NCBI RefSeq assembly: GCF_008801605.1
Contig: NZ_VZPJ01000001.1
Coordinates: 186,001 to 250,000 of the forward strand
Direction: 5' to 3'
DNA length: 64,000 nucleotides
From: Pseudomonas brassicacearum subsp. brassicacearum
Lineage (GTDB): Bacteria; Pseudomonadota; Gammaproteobacteria; Pseudomonadales; Pseudomonadaceae
Shown: positions 54,379 through 61,857 of the stretch, in pieces
How the letters are laid out: every line of letters begins with the position of its first letter
How positions within the stretch are numbered: position 1 is the stretch's first letter
Translations under genes and position numbers: made by a program
The notes under the pieces: model-generated
What the model saw: the letters and a program-made list of their open reading frames with translations, nothing else
Database searches by the model: none
Told to the model about the DNA's origin: nothing

Positions 54379-54450
54379 TCAAGCTGCGTTGGCAGAGAAT
54401 CAAAGTGATCTGCCCACTGCTCTTTTATGTGCTCGGACCAGTCTTCATAG
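54379..54450 (-). pseudogene. Internal fragment of a third copy of the gene at 51366-51695
   Basis: About 70 bases match 51420-51491 of the intact gene (encoding the segment EHIKEQWVDHFESMPTQLEF with changes). It is bounded by element B on the left and by the next gene on the right. It has no start or stop of its own. Confidence 0.75.
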
Positions 54451-54687
54451 GGAAGCGACTTTCATCAAATAAATTCGAGTTTCAACAAGACGATTTCGCA
54501 CTTGATTCACATCAAAAATAAAATCTCCACCTTCAGGGCGATAGCACGCCAAAACTTCCACCGTCGCTTGTAAAAAATTATCGTCTGGATAAGCGTTATC
54601 AATCAACACTTCTAAACGATTTGCAGCTTCAATACTTGTATCTCTCCCATCAATAAAGTGATCTAACAACGTCACTATCACTTCCAT
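54445..54687 (-). CDS. Small hypothetical protein, immunity-like
   Basis: The 80-residue protein starts after AAAGGAAAGTTAAT. It reads VTLLDHFIDGRDTSIEAANR, LEVLIDNAYPDDNFLQATVE, then LACYRPEGGDFIFDVNQVRN. Such a helical, acidic, tyrosine-poor small protein fits the immunity class but no family was identified. Its end touches the gene fragment to the left. Confidence 0.62.
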   Translation of the reverse strand: MEVIVTLLDHFIDGRDTSIEAANRLEVLIDNAYPDDNFLQATVEVLACYRPEGGDFIFDVNQVRNRLVETRIYLMKVASL

Positions 54688-54811
54688 ATTAACTTTCCTT
54701 TGATAAATTAAAGCGGAAATCCACTCTCACTTCTAGCTCAGCAAAAAAAATCGTCCCATACTGGAAAACAGTGACCGCGTGCCGCTATCCGTCTCCGCGC
54801 CTCATACCACC

Positions 54812-55273
54812 TCAGGAGTCCTCAAAAGAATTTACTACCAAATCCAACTGCTCGATCAAATTTCTAGGCGGCCGAGTATCGACATATGCTTGAGCCAAAG
54901 AAAATGGATCTATGACTTTTCCTGCCCCAGCCCCCCCAAACTCTCCAATCACATACCTCGAAAAGGTTTTTGACTCAACGCTTTCATCAACTACCCAGCA
55001 CCCGTCAAATTTACCAACAAGCCACTCCCCAATAAAATAGCCTATCCTTGTCATCAACCAAATGCGATTGCTATCACTCACATCTTGCGCTGCCATATAT
55101 TTACTTATATAAGGTAGAAATTTTTCAGGCACAATCAGTATTTCATGCGGACTTTCACAACCTAATATATTAGCAAAATCATGTAGAACGGGCATACATT
55201 CCTTGCGAAACACGTCAAACCTGTCCTTTCTCTTTTTTAACTCAGTCTTTTCTTCATCCGTCATCTGTCTCAT
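54812..55273 (-). CDS. Hypothetical protein, putative immunity family
   Basis: The 153-residue protein starts at ATG 55273. A charged N-terminus (DEEKTELKKRKDRFDVFRKE) is followed by IGYFIGEWLVGKFDGCWVVD, FSRYVIGEFGGAGAGKVIDP and FSLAQAYVDTRPPRNLIEQL. I recall this GEWLV...GCW...DPF..A.AY pattern from immunity-like proteins of bacterial polymorphic-toxin loci. No signal peptide. Confidence 0.65.
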   Translation of the reverse strand: MRQMTDEEKTELKKRKDRFDVFRKECMPVLHDFANILGCESPHEILIVPEKFLPYISKYMAAQDVSDSNRIWLMTRIGYFIGEWLVGKFDGCWVVDESVESKTFSRYVIGEFGGAGAGKVIDPFSLAQAYVDTRPPRNLIEQLDLVVNSFEDS

Positions 55274-55330
55274 AACCTGCTCTCACATTATTTAGCGCGC
55301 TGATCGATGCGATAAAACCCAAAGGCTATA

Positions 55331-55732
55331 CTATTGGCAAAATTGATCGCTTGCCGCCCTATTAATGATGATCTCAAAATGGTCCTTGTCACGCTTAACT
55401 ATTGGCGACACTGAGCGAATAAGTTTGATATCAAGGACCTTTCCACAGACCCTGATGTTTTGACGATCAAATGCCTCTAAAATCTCTTCATCATCGTCAT
55501 TATCAACGTGCGAAACGAAAATTACGCTGTAGCTTCCGCCGCTCTGGACTACCTCAGAACAGGTCGTAGCATCGAATTCGTTGCAATATGTTATTGGTAT
55601 TGCTAACTTATTTTCAATACGAAGCTCGTCAAAAAAAACCTGTTCCATCTCTATCAGACAACAACTAGACAACGCCAGTGGCAGAACCGTCACTTTAATA
55701 ACGTGTAAAAATATAGATAAAATTTTCGACAC
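55331..55732 (-). CDS. Putative lipoprotein, paralogue 2
   Basis: The 133-residue protein starts at GTG 55732 by analogy with its paralogue at 46079-46501. It has MSKILSIFLHVIKVTVLPLA then LSSC as lipobox. The mature part keeps ENKLAIPITYCNEFDATTCS, VVQSGGS and VSPIVKRDKDHFEIIIN. Divergence from paralogue 1 is far greater than between the duplicated-block copies, so this is an older duplication. The 170 bases to the right have no gene. Confidence 0.7.
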   Translation of the reverse strand: MSKILSIFLHVIKVTVLPLALSSCCLIEMEQVFFDELRIENKLAIPITYCNEFDATTCSEVVQSGGSYSVIFVSHVDNDDDEEILEAFDRQNIRVCGKVLDIKLIRSVSPIVKRDKDHFEIIINRAASDQFCQ

Positions 55733-55912
55733 CACTCTCACTCGCGATAGATTGGAAATATGTTTAAGACATTATCTTATTAGCCACTTCAACATCTATT
55801 GAAGACACCATAAAAACTCTCGACTGCATTGTTAGCCTCATCAGACTCACCATAGATCCCCTAGTATGCGTCAAGTGAAAAGAGAGATTTTCGCCAGAGT
55901 AAAAATGTGGCT

Positions 55913-56551
55913 CTAACCTCCTTCCCCCTCATCAGTGGGCACAATATTCGCCAGTAATGAACCTAGAGGAAGCTCCTTCGTTTTCCTAATTATTTGGCCT
56001 ATTAATGTCCAGTAGACATCAAGGTCTGAAACCTCTAGGTTTTCGACAACATCTTTACCACCGAGAAACAATGGCACCCTATAGCCGATACAGTCTTCAT
56101 AGCTAGGAGCAGCACCTTGAGCTAGCCATTGAATATGGAAGCTAACAGCTAAGGCCTCTTCTCGGAACTCCATCAATTCTTCGTTATGAAAAGTCACGAT
56201 ATTGCAGGGAATCTCTAGCGCCTCTCCGGTTCCTGGCTCAAACATAACAACTCCAGAATGCCCCCCTTCCAACCGGCCTGAATCCAGCGCAAATATGCGA
56301 CCTAGCCAATCGTAACCAAAGCATTGCACACGCCCATCGAAATTGGGGAACGCATATTCAATGACTTGGTTCCACTCACTAATCGAGCTAGGCGCCATCA
56401 CTCGATATAATGCTCTATCAAATGAACACCCTCCAAACTCCGACATCAGTTCAGACACCCCATAAGCGTCGCCTTTAATATCCAGAGCAGTCAGGCCTTT
56501 ATCGACTACACGATAATCCTCGGAGAAAGAACTGCGAAAAATATCATACAT
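55913..56551 (-). CDS. SMI1/KNR4-like or Tdi1-like immunity protein
   Basis: The 212-residue protein starts after GGAGATTGACGC. It has EYAFPNFDGRVQCFGYDWLG, RIFALDSGRLEGGHSGVVMF, EPGTGEALEIPCNIVTFHNE and, near the end, YRVPLFLGGKDVVENLEVSD. The LGR-FALD, EPGTGE-LEIP and PLFLGG-D-VENLEVSD segments fit the group of SUKH/DUF1851-like immunity proteins that neutralise nuclease or ADP-ribosylating toxins. No cognate toxin gene is close. Confidence 0.7.
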   Translation of the reverse strand: MYDIFRSSFSEDYRVVDKGLTALDIKGDAYGVSELMSEFGGCSFDRALYRVMAPSSISEWNQVIEYAFPNFDGRVQCFGYDWLGRIFALDSGRLEGGHSGVVMFEPGTGEALEIPCNIVTFHNEELMEFREEALAVSFHIQWLAQGAAPSYEDCIGYRVPLFLGGKDVVENLEVSDLDVYWTLIGQIIRKTKELPLGSLLANIVPTDEGEGG

Positions 56552-56630
56552 GCGTCAATCTCCGATCTTCCATATTGTCAACTTTAAAAAACATTGGAGC
56601 AGTTCACATTTCCTACAGTATCCGCTATTG

Positions 56631-56804
56631 TTACCTCTGCTCCTTTCGCCTACCGCTGACAACTTGATTCCAATAGCGCACAGCTTCAAAATGCTGTTGC
56701 CTCGTCAACCATGTTTTGTTTTCTGGGCTTATTGGATCGCCACCTAAAATGACCGGTACGATCTCGAACAACTCCATTCCCTTGGGGCGCCCTGGCTTAT
56801 TCAT
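56631..56804 (-). CDS. Small protein, C-terminal-like part of an SMI1/KNR4 family member
   Basis: The 57-residue protein starts at ATG 56804, overlapping the SUKH gene stop by 8 bases. It reads ELFEIVPVILGGDPISPENK and TWLTRQQHFEAVRYWNQVV. This looks like a small family that ends larger immunity proteins, here free-standing. A frameshift separating it from its neighbour was considered, but the overlap is tidy and its own start is plausible. Confidence 0.6.
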   Translation of the reverse strand: MNKPGRPKGMELFEIVPVILGGDPISPENKTWLTRQQHFEAVRYWNQVVSGRRKEQR

Positions 56805-57195
56805 CCTCGTTTGCCAACCGAGCAAATAGATCGGGGAGATCGTAGGCTAGCGTTTCGGCATACCGCCGATCCATGCCTATAAACGGGATGCGCACTATCG
56901 GCATCGCTGCGTCATTGGTATCGAAGCCATACCCCTCTCCGCCTCCGCTCGAAGCGAACAAGAAGATGCCCGGAGCATAGACTTCTACTTCATACTCCCG
57001 ATTGAAGTCGGCCAATTCCTCTGCACTCCAAAAAACAATGTAATACTCGCCTATGAAACCCTCGCCACCATTATGCTGTTTGAGAAAGTCGATATAACTT
57101 TTTGGAAGTGCCATACCCGAGTGAGTCGAGAGGTCATTGAGGATCTCGGATTCAGCTGGATCATTGAACTCCCCCTCTGTCAAATGATATTTCAT
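56797..57195 (-). CDS. SMI1/KNR4 (SUKH) family immunity protein
   Basis: The 132-residue protein has the SUKH layout: an N-terminal helix (ESEILNDLSTHSGMALPKSY, then IDFLKQHNGGEGFIGEYYIV), FWSAEELADFNREYEVEVYA and FLFASSGGGEGYGFDTND. SUKH proteins protect against toxins of contact-dependent and secreted systems. It overlaps its upstream neighbour by crossing of starts and stops (57195-57198) and its downstream one by 8 bases, so four genes (57853 down to 56631) form one transcript. Confidence 0.87.
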   Translation of the reverse strand: MKYHLTEGEFNDPAESEILNDLSTHSGMALPKSYIDFLKQHNGGEGFIGEYYIVFWSAEELADFNREYEVEVYAPGIFLFASSGGGEGYGFDTNDAAMPIVRIPFIGMDRRYAETLAYDLPDLFARLANEDE

Positions 57196-57197
57196 AG

Positions 57198-57602
57198 CTA
57201 ACAATACCTACTCCAATCAGTTGGTTCGTCTGACGGACTTTCCTTTTCATCTATAGCCCACAGCACCAATTTCTCTCCCGTCAACCAAAGGGGAACTCCT
57301 GACGTATTAAATACCTCTTCAATAGGAACCAGAGTTATTAACTCACCCTGTGATATTTGACGGCAAACTCGAAAACCTCGCGCCCCTACCCTAAGATCTA
57401 TCAATCGATGTACGTCAGGGTACTCACCATACTTCCCCGAAAATATTTCTGGATGGGTGCTGAGCACTTCAAACAACTCCACTCCATCACAAGACTCATG
57501 GTATTGAAATAGAGCAGATTTAAGTCGGCGCTGGATGCTCAAGCAAGCTCTCCCAACAGCAGAAACATAAGGAATATAGCCCCCCCGAGGATCCGCTATC
57601 AC
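57198..57602 (-). CDS. Hypothetical protein in the SUKH operon
   Basis: The 134-residue protein starts at GTG 57602, overlapping the previous stop as GTGA. It contains YVSAVGRACLSIQRRLKSAL, VLSTHPEIFSGKYGEYPDVH and ISQGELITLVPIEEVFNTSG. There is no signal peptide or membrane segment. The family is not recognised; coupling to SUKH and DUF7660-like genes suggests an immunity role. Confidence 0.65.
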   Translation of the reverse strand: MIADPRGGYIPYVSAVGRACLSIQRRLKSALFQYHESCDGVELFEVLSTHPEIFSGKYGEYPDVHRLIDLRVGARGFRVCRQISQGELITLVPIEEVFNTSGVPLWLTGEKLVLWAIDEKESPSDEPTDWSRYC

Positions 57603-57853
57603 TCGTAGACAGTAGCGGCAATTAACATTTCAGCAGCAATCCGCCAAGTTATTTTGTCAACATCAACAGCTTCCCCCATATTTTTGTAATATCCACCCAT
57701 GTCATTTGCGAAACCTGAGAGCCCTAAAAGAAACTGATCCAGAGTATCGTTCTGCCACTCATCACGATTACTTACATAATCCCGGCTTAACATCTCAACA
57801 AAATCGACAAAACCCTCTTGTTGAAACAGCCTTTGCGCACTTACATAACTCAT
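57599..57853 (-). CDS. DUF7660-like small protein
   Basis: The 84-residue protein reads EGFVDFVEMLSRDYVSNRDE, WQNDTLDQFLLGLSGFANDM and GGYYKNMGEAVDVDKITWRI, then AAEMLIAATVYE. The FV-F-E-L..D, W-N..L..FL..L..F..DM-GYY and TWR--AEML-AA-VYE pattern matches the DUF7660 group as I remember it, often next to SUKH genes. It is the first gene of the four-gene operon. Confidence 0.7.
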   Translation of the reverse strand: MSYVSAQRLFQQEGFVDFVEMLSRDYVSNRDEWQNDTLDQFLLGLSGFANDMGGYYKNMGEAVDVDKITWRIAAEMLIAATVYE

Positions 57854-57892
57854 CACTAGTCATCATTTATTCCACCCTCGACCAAATGTAAT

Positions 57893-57945
57893 GCGGAAAC
57901 AGATCACGATTATGAGACGAGCCAATCACAGGTGAGTTAAAGTCG
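57893..57945. repeat. Second short repeat family, copy 2
   Basis: ACAGATCACGATTATGAGAC and CCAATCACAGGTGAGTTAAA match 49797-49850. As there, a C-rich stretch follows. It marks the border between two gene groups. Confidence 0.6.
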
Positions 57946-58068
57946 AGGCCCATCTCCGCCCCCCTTTCGACTATGAATTATGAATTTTTATCTCAACCTC
58001 CCCAATTTTTTTGAGCATCGACAGCCCTCCTTTATTACAGATCCTCTTAACCGATATCTTATAAACAA

Positions 58069-58341
58069 TCACAACTTAAGTACTTGCCTCCCAAGTAGCT
58101 CTCGCGCATACTCGCGCGCCCCATCCTCTATTTCAAATGTAACAACATCATTTCTAGAAAGAGCTTCTTTCCACGAAAAACTTTCGTCCCCAAGTGCATT
58201 TTCTATATGTGCTCTAACCCCATTAAAAAGGGTTGGATTTGAGGCTAGGTGCACACGCAAAATTGAAACAGCCTCTCCTTCGGAATGACCAATCGCCACA
58301 TTAAAATAATTAGCTAACACATACTCTACATACTCGTACAT
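58069..58341 (-). CDS. Small acidic hypothetical protein, immunity-like
   Basis: The 90-residue protein starts at ATG 58341 after GAGGACGTA. It reads YEYVEYVLANYFNVAIGHSE, GEAVSILRVHLASNPTLFNG and VVTFEIEDGAREYARELLGR. It could be a contact-dependent-inhibition type immunity protein, but no family was confirmed. Confidence 0.6.
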   Translation of the reverse strand: MYEYVEYVLANYFNVAIGHSEGEAVSILRVHLASNPTLFNGVRAHIENALGDESFSWKEALSRNDVVTFEIEDGAREYARELLGRQVLKL

Positions 58342-58433
58342 TACGTCCTCACATGTAGCGCTGCGCACCACAAAATTAGAAGCAAACGAGCTAAATCACA
58401 CTCTAATGGACAGGCTATTTCGAGCGCAGCGCA

Positions 58434-58817
58434 CTAGAGCACACACCCCTTGCTAAGCCAACAAGTCAACGAATTACTAATCATCTCAAAATCATCTGAA
58501 TCCATGCTACCTTGCCCCACCAAATAAACACATTCACTTGTGAAAGAAATTAATATGGAACGACCACCACTATCGTCGCCTATCGCAAGACAACCTGGAG
58601 CATAAGTGCTCACTTCAAGAGTCTCGTTCCTCTCAACAAGTTCATCAGAAGTATAGACGACCACGCCACTTTGCAATGAAAAGCCGTTAGCCGAGCGAAG
58701 CATTTGCACATAGGACTCTGGCAGTTTCATATGAAATTTTCTTTGTAACTCAGCCAACTGGACACCAGATACAGCTTCGTTAACTATAATAACCCCTTTA
58801 ATATTCGAGACACTCAT
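58434..58817 (-). CDS. SMI1/KNR4 (SUKH) family immunity protein
   Basis: The 127-residue protein reads SGVQLAELQRKFHMKLPESY, VQMLRSANGFSLQSGVVVYT, SDELVERNETLEVSTYAPGC and LAIGDDSGGRSILISF. The KLP-SY--ML---NGF core and APGCLAIGDDSGG are typical SUKH features. The start at ATG 58817 is chosen over a TTG 12 bases upstream. It is the rightmost gene of the array and the first to be met by transcription from that side. Confidence 0.85.
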   Translation of the reverse strand: MSVSNIKGVIIVNEAVSGVQLAELQRKFHMKLPESYVQMLRSANGFSLQSGVVVYTSDELVERNETLEVSTYAPGCLAIGDDSGGRSILISFTSECVYLVGQGSMDSDDFEMISNSLTCWLSKGCVL

Positions 58818-59239
58818 TTCAACACACAAAGCATCACAGTTTTTATATCTAAACTACTCCGAGCAAATCCCGGCACAGCTTTTTGTTTGTTCACGAGTTG
58901 TCTCTGCAAAAAGGGCGATGACGAACCAGTCCTCCTCTCACGCCAAGGACTGGTTATGACGGCCATAAAAAGTAGCAAGAGGCCACCACCGAAGCATAGC
59001 GGCTGCCATTTTTTCGTCTAGAGGTCAGAGACTGTTTTTTCATCGCCCTCCCCTGGCACCCATACGAAAGTCGCTGGCCAACAGACGTAGTAAACCCCAA
59101 CCAAAAGCCCCTATGGACCCTCCCCGCAAATAGCACAAGCTCACGCCCACACAAGCCCCCCCCAGCCGTGACCGCTACAGAGAATGGACTCCGCACGCAT
59201 ACCTCGTACGCGTCACGTCGCACTCAACCGAGTCCAGCC
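58818..59239. other. Gene-free border region of the island
   Basis: These 422 bases separate the SUKH gene from the FIST gene. The right half (about 58910-59210) returns to core-like GC content. A minus-strand open frame there (58954-59223) is a type I recall as a frequent false gene within a common pseudomonad repeat, so I do not call it. The ribosome-binding site of the FIST gene is weak. Confidence 0.45.
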
Positions 59240-61267
59240 ATGAACCTACCGAACCTCTTCAACAAAGCCCGCGCCCACACTCAAGGGACGGTCAGCGTGG
59301 CCTGCACTTCAGGTGAACTCGACCAGGCGCTGACCAACGTACGTATCACCCCAATGCTGATCACCGGATTCATCTCCCCCCACCTGGACATCGACCAGGT
59401 CGCCGCCAAGGTCAAGAAGCGCTTTGCCCACTGCGCCATCAGCCTGTGCACGACGTCAGGTGAGTTGTGCAACGATGCGAACACGCTGTATTGCCAGACC
59501 GGCGAGACCTGGGATCGGGTGGTGCTACAGCTGTTTGATGCCAGTGTGATTGTGTCGGCCGAGGTGGTGATGGTGCCGCTGGAGTGCGAGGACATTCGCG
59601 GTGGCGGCAAGCGCTTGGCCATGCGTGAGCGAATCGCCAGGTTGGTGACTAACATCAAGCAGGCGCAAGTGAGCACGCCCATTGACCACCGCGATACCTT
59701 GGCCTACGTGGTGTTCGATGGGCTTTCGGCTTCCGAGTCGTTCTTCATGGAGGCGCTCTATGAGTCGGGACGTTTCCCTTGCCTGTTCGTCGGCGGTTCG
59801 GCCGGTGGCAAGGCCGATTTCAAGAAGACCTTGATCAGTGATGGGCAGCGCAGCTATCAGAACCATGCGCAGATTGTCTTCCTGAAAACCGCGGCGGATG
59901 TGCGCTTCGGGGTGTTCAAGAGTCAGAACTTCCAACCAGCCGGGCTGACGTTCAGCGTGCTGACCGCGTCGGTCGAGGACCGCACCATCGACCAGGTCAT
60001 CGACAGCCGTGGGAACATCAAGAGCATGGTCCAGGCGCTGTGCGATGCATTCGAGTGCAGTGCCCAGGCACTGGAAAAGAAGCTGGCCGATTATTCATTC
60101 GCCATCCGTGTGGGCGATGAGCTGTTCGTGCGCTCCATTGCCCGCATCGATTATCAGCAGCAGATCATCCAGCTGTTCTGCGACGTGGCGCCCGGCGAAG
60201 AGCTGGTGATGGTCAAGCGTACGCCCCTTCGCGAGGCGACCCGCCTCGACTACGAGAAATTCCTCAAGGGCAAAGGCGGCCGTCCGGTGGCCGCTATTCT
60301 CAACGACTGCATCCTGCGCCGGCTCAACAACAGCAGCGACCTGGGCAGCATGGCCGGTATTTTCGGGGATGTGCCTCTGGCCGGCTTCTCGACGTTTGGT
60401 GAAATCCTCGGTTTGAACCTCAACCAGACACTCACGGCGATTTTCTTCTTCAGAGTCACCAAGGGCGCCAGTTTTGTCGATGAGTACGTCGATAACTTCA
60501 TTGCTCACTACGGCGAGTTCAAGGCGTTTTTCCTGCGCCGCCAGATCAAGAAGCTGGCGGGCCTGAACCATGTCGTGGTCAAGCAGATCATGGCGTTCAA
60601 GATGAATGACTTCAGCAGCGCCTTGGACACTCGCGGCCTGGACAACACCATCCTGCCGGTGTTCGACGGCCTGACGGATCTGGGCCAGGTATTGGCCCAG
60701 GCCAGCCAGCAACAAGCGCTGATGGCGACGCAAATCAAGCACTACTCTGGCGAACTGCACTTGTCGATGGATGACCTGACGGGCACGATCGACCGGCAAA
60801 ACAGCGTCGCCGAGCAGGCCGGCACGACCGTCGAACAGCTTGCCACCCAAGCGGGTGAAGCAGTGGTCGGCGCCCGTGCGCTCGCCAGTTCGAGCTTGCG
60901 TATTCAGTCGATCGTACAGGTCATCCAGCAAATCGCCGGGCAGACCAACCTGTTGGCCCTTAACGCGGCCATCGAAGCAGCGCGGGCAGGTGAGATGGGC
61001 AGAGGGTTTGCGGTGGTGGCTGATGAGGTCCGCAAGCTCGCGGAAATCACCCGCAAGAATGCCGCGGAAATCGGCGTGGACATTGACCTGCTCTCGACGG
61101 AGATCCAAGGCGTCGCCCAACAGATCGAAGACCAGTCCGTCGCCGTCAGCGCCCTGCGCGAGATGCTCGATGCCCTGGAAGACTCGAGCCGCACCACCGA
61201 AGGCACCGCACAACGCACGAAGGCCATCGCGGACACCTTGACGGGGCTGACTCACGCCAGTGCTTGA
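59240..61267 (+). CDS. FIST-domain cytoplasmic methyl-accepting protein
   Basis: The 675-residue protein has FIST_N (residues ~25-230, with [37 protein letters not shown]) and FIST_C (~240-390, [31 protein letters not shown]), followed by an MCP signalling region (~500-670). Its tip reads [20 protein letters not shown] and [16 protein letters not shown], the canonical chemoreceptor hairpin. No membrane segment is present, so it signals from the cytoplasm. FIST domains are thought to bind small ligands such as amino acids. The ATG at 59240 ([13 protein letters not shown]) is preferred to an upstream frame extension. Confidence 0.9.
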   Translation: MNLPNLFNKARAHTQGTVSVACTSGELDQALTNVRITPMLITGFISPHLDIDQVAAKVKKRFAHCAISLCTTSGELCNDANTLYCQTGETWDRVVLQLFDASVIVSAEVVMVPLECEDIRGGGKRLAMRERIARLVTNIKQAQVSTPIDHRDTLAYVVFDGLSASESFFMEALYESGRFPCLFVGGSAGGKADFKKTLISDGQRSYQNHAQIVFLKTAADVRFGVFKSQNFQPAGLTFSVLTASVEDRTIDQVIDSRGNIKSMVQALCDAFECSAQALEKKLADYSFAIRVGDELFVRSIARIDYQQQIIQLFCDVAPGEELVMVKRTPLREATRLDYEKFLKGKGGRPVAAILNDCILRRLNNSSDLGSMAGIFGDVPLAGFSTFGEILGLNLNQTLTAIFFFRVTKGASFVDEYVDNFIAHYGEFKAFFLRRQIKKLAGLNHVVVKQIMAFKMNDFSSALDTRGLDNTILPVFDGLTDLGQVLAQASQQQALMATQIKHYSGELHLSMDDLTGTIDRQNSVAEQAGTTVEQLATQAGEAVVGARALASSSLRIQSIVQVIQQIAGQTNLLALNAAIEAARAGEMGRGFAVVADEVRKLAEITRKNAAEIGVDIDLLSTEIQGVAQQIEDQSVAVSALREMLDALEDSSRTTEGTAQRTKAIADTLTGLTHASA

Positions 61268-61324
61268 GCAACTGTTGCAGGGTTTGGTGTTGAATCCGGA
61301 TGCTGTGGGCACTCGCAATCCATT

Positions 61325-61816
61325 GTGGGAGCGAGCTTGCTCGCGATAGCGGTGGGTCTGCTTGTGGTGATGTTGGATGTGCTGACGCCTTCGCGAGCAA
61401 GCCCGCTCCCACAGGGTTTGGTGTTGAATTCAGGTGCTGTGGGCATCTGCAATCTTTTGTGGGAGCGGGCTTGCTCGCGATAGCGGTGGGTCTGCTTGCG
61501 GTGATGTTGGATGTGCTGACGCCTTCGCGAGCAAGCCCGCTCCCACAGGGTTTGGTGTTGAATCCAGGTGCTGTGGGCATCTGCAATCTTTTGTGGGAGC
61601 GGGCTTGCTCGCGAAAGCGGTGGGTCAGCTTGTAGTGAGGTTGGATGGGCCGGCGCCTTCGCGAGCAAGCTCGCTCCCACAGGGTTTGGTGTTGGGTCCG
61701 GATGCTGTGGGCACCCGTAATCCCTTGTGGGAGCGAGCCTGCTCGCGATAGCGGTGGGTCAGCTTGTGGTGATGTTGGATGGGCCGGCGCCTTCGCGAGC
61801 AAGCTCGCTCCCACAG
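61325..61816. repeat. REP array: four units with a 134-bp period
   Basis: Inverted REP doublets start at about 61325, 61459, 61593 and 61727, exactly 134 bases apart, each ending with a GCTCCCACAGGGTTTGG-type tail. The spacers (GGTGGGTCTGCTTGTGGTGATGTTGG type) are near-identical, so the units arose by tandem copying. The array fills the space 61268-61857 between two converging genes. Confidence 0.92.
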
Positions 61817-61857
61817 GGTTGGGTGTTGTATCTGGATGCGGGGTCGAACCTGGATGA

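Noticed and set aside
58954..59223. 89-codon minus-strand frame ending in a serine-rich tail
   Set aside because: It resembles a recurrent false gene of pseudomonad repeats and its frame runs across the start of the FIST gene's leader.
61252..61814. Long open frames on both strands across 61252-61857
   Set aside because: They are produced by the REP array (repeated GASLLAK and SRASSLPQ peptides) and are not genes.
61325..61816. CRISPR array
   Set aside because: The regular spacing is explained by palindromic REP doublets; spacers are nearly identical to each other, which is the opposite of a CRISPR array.
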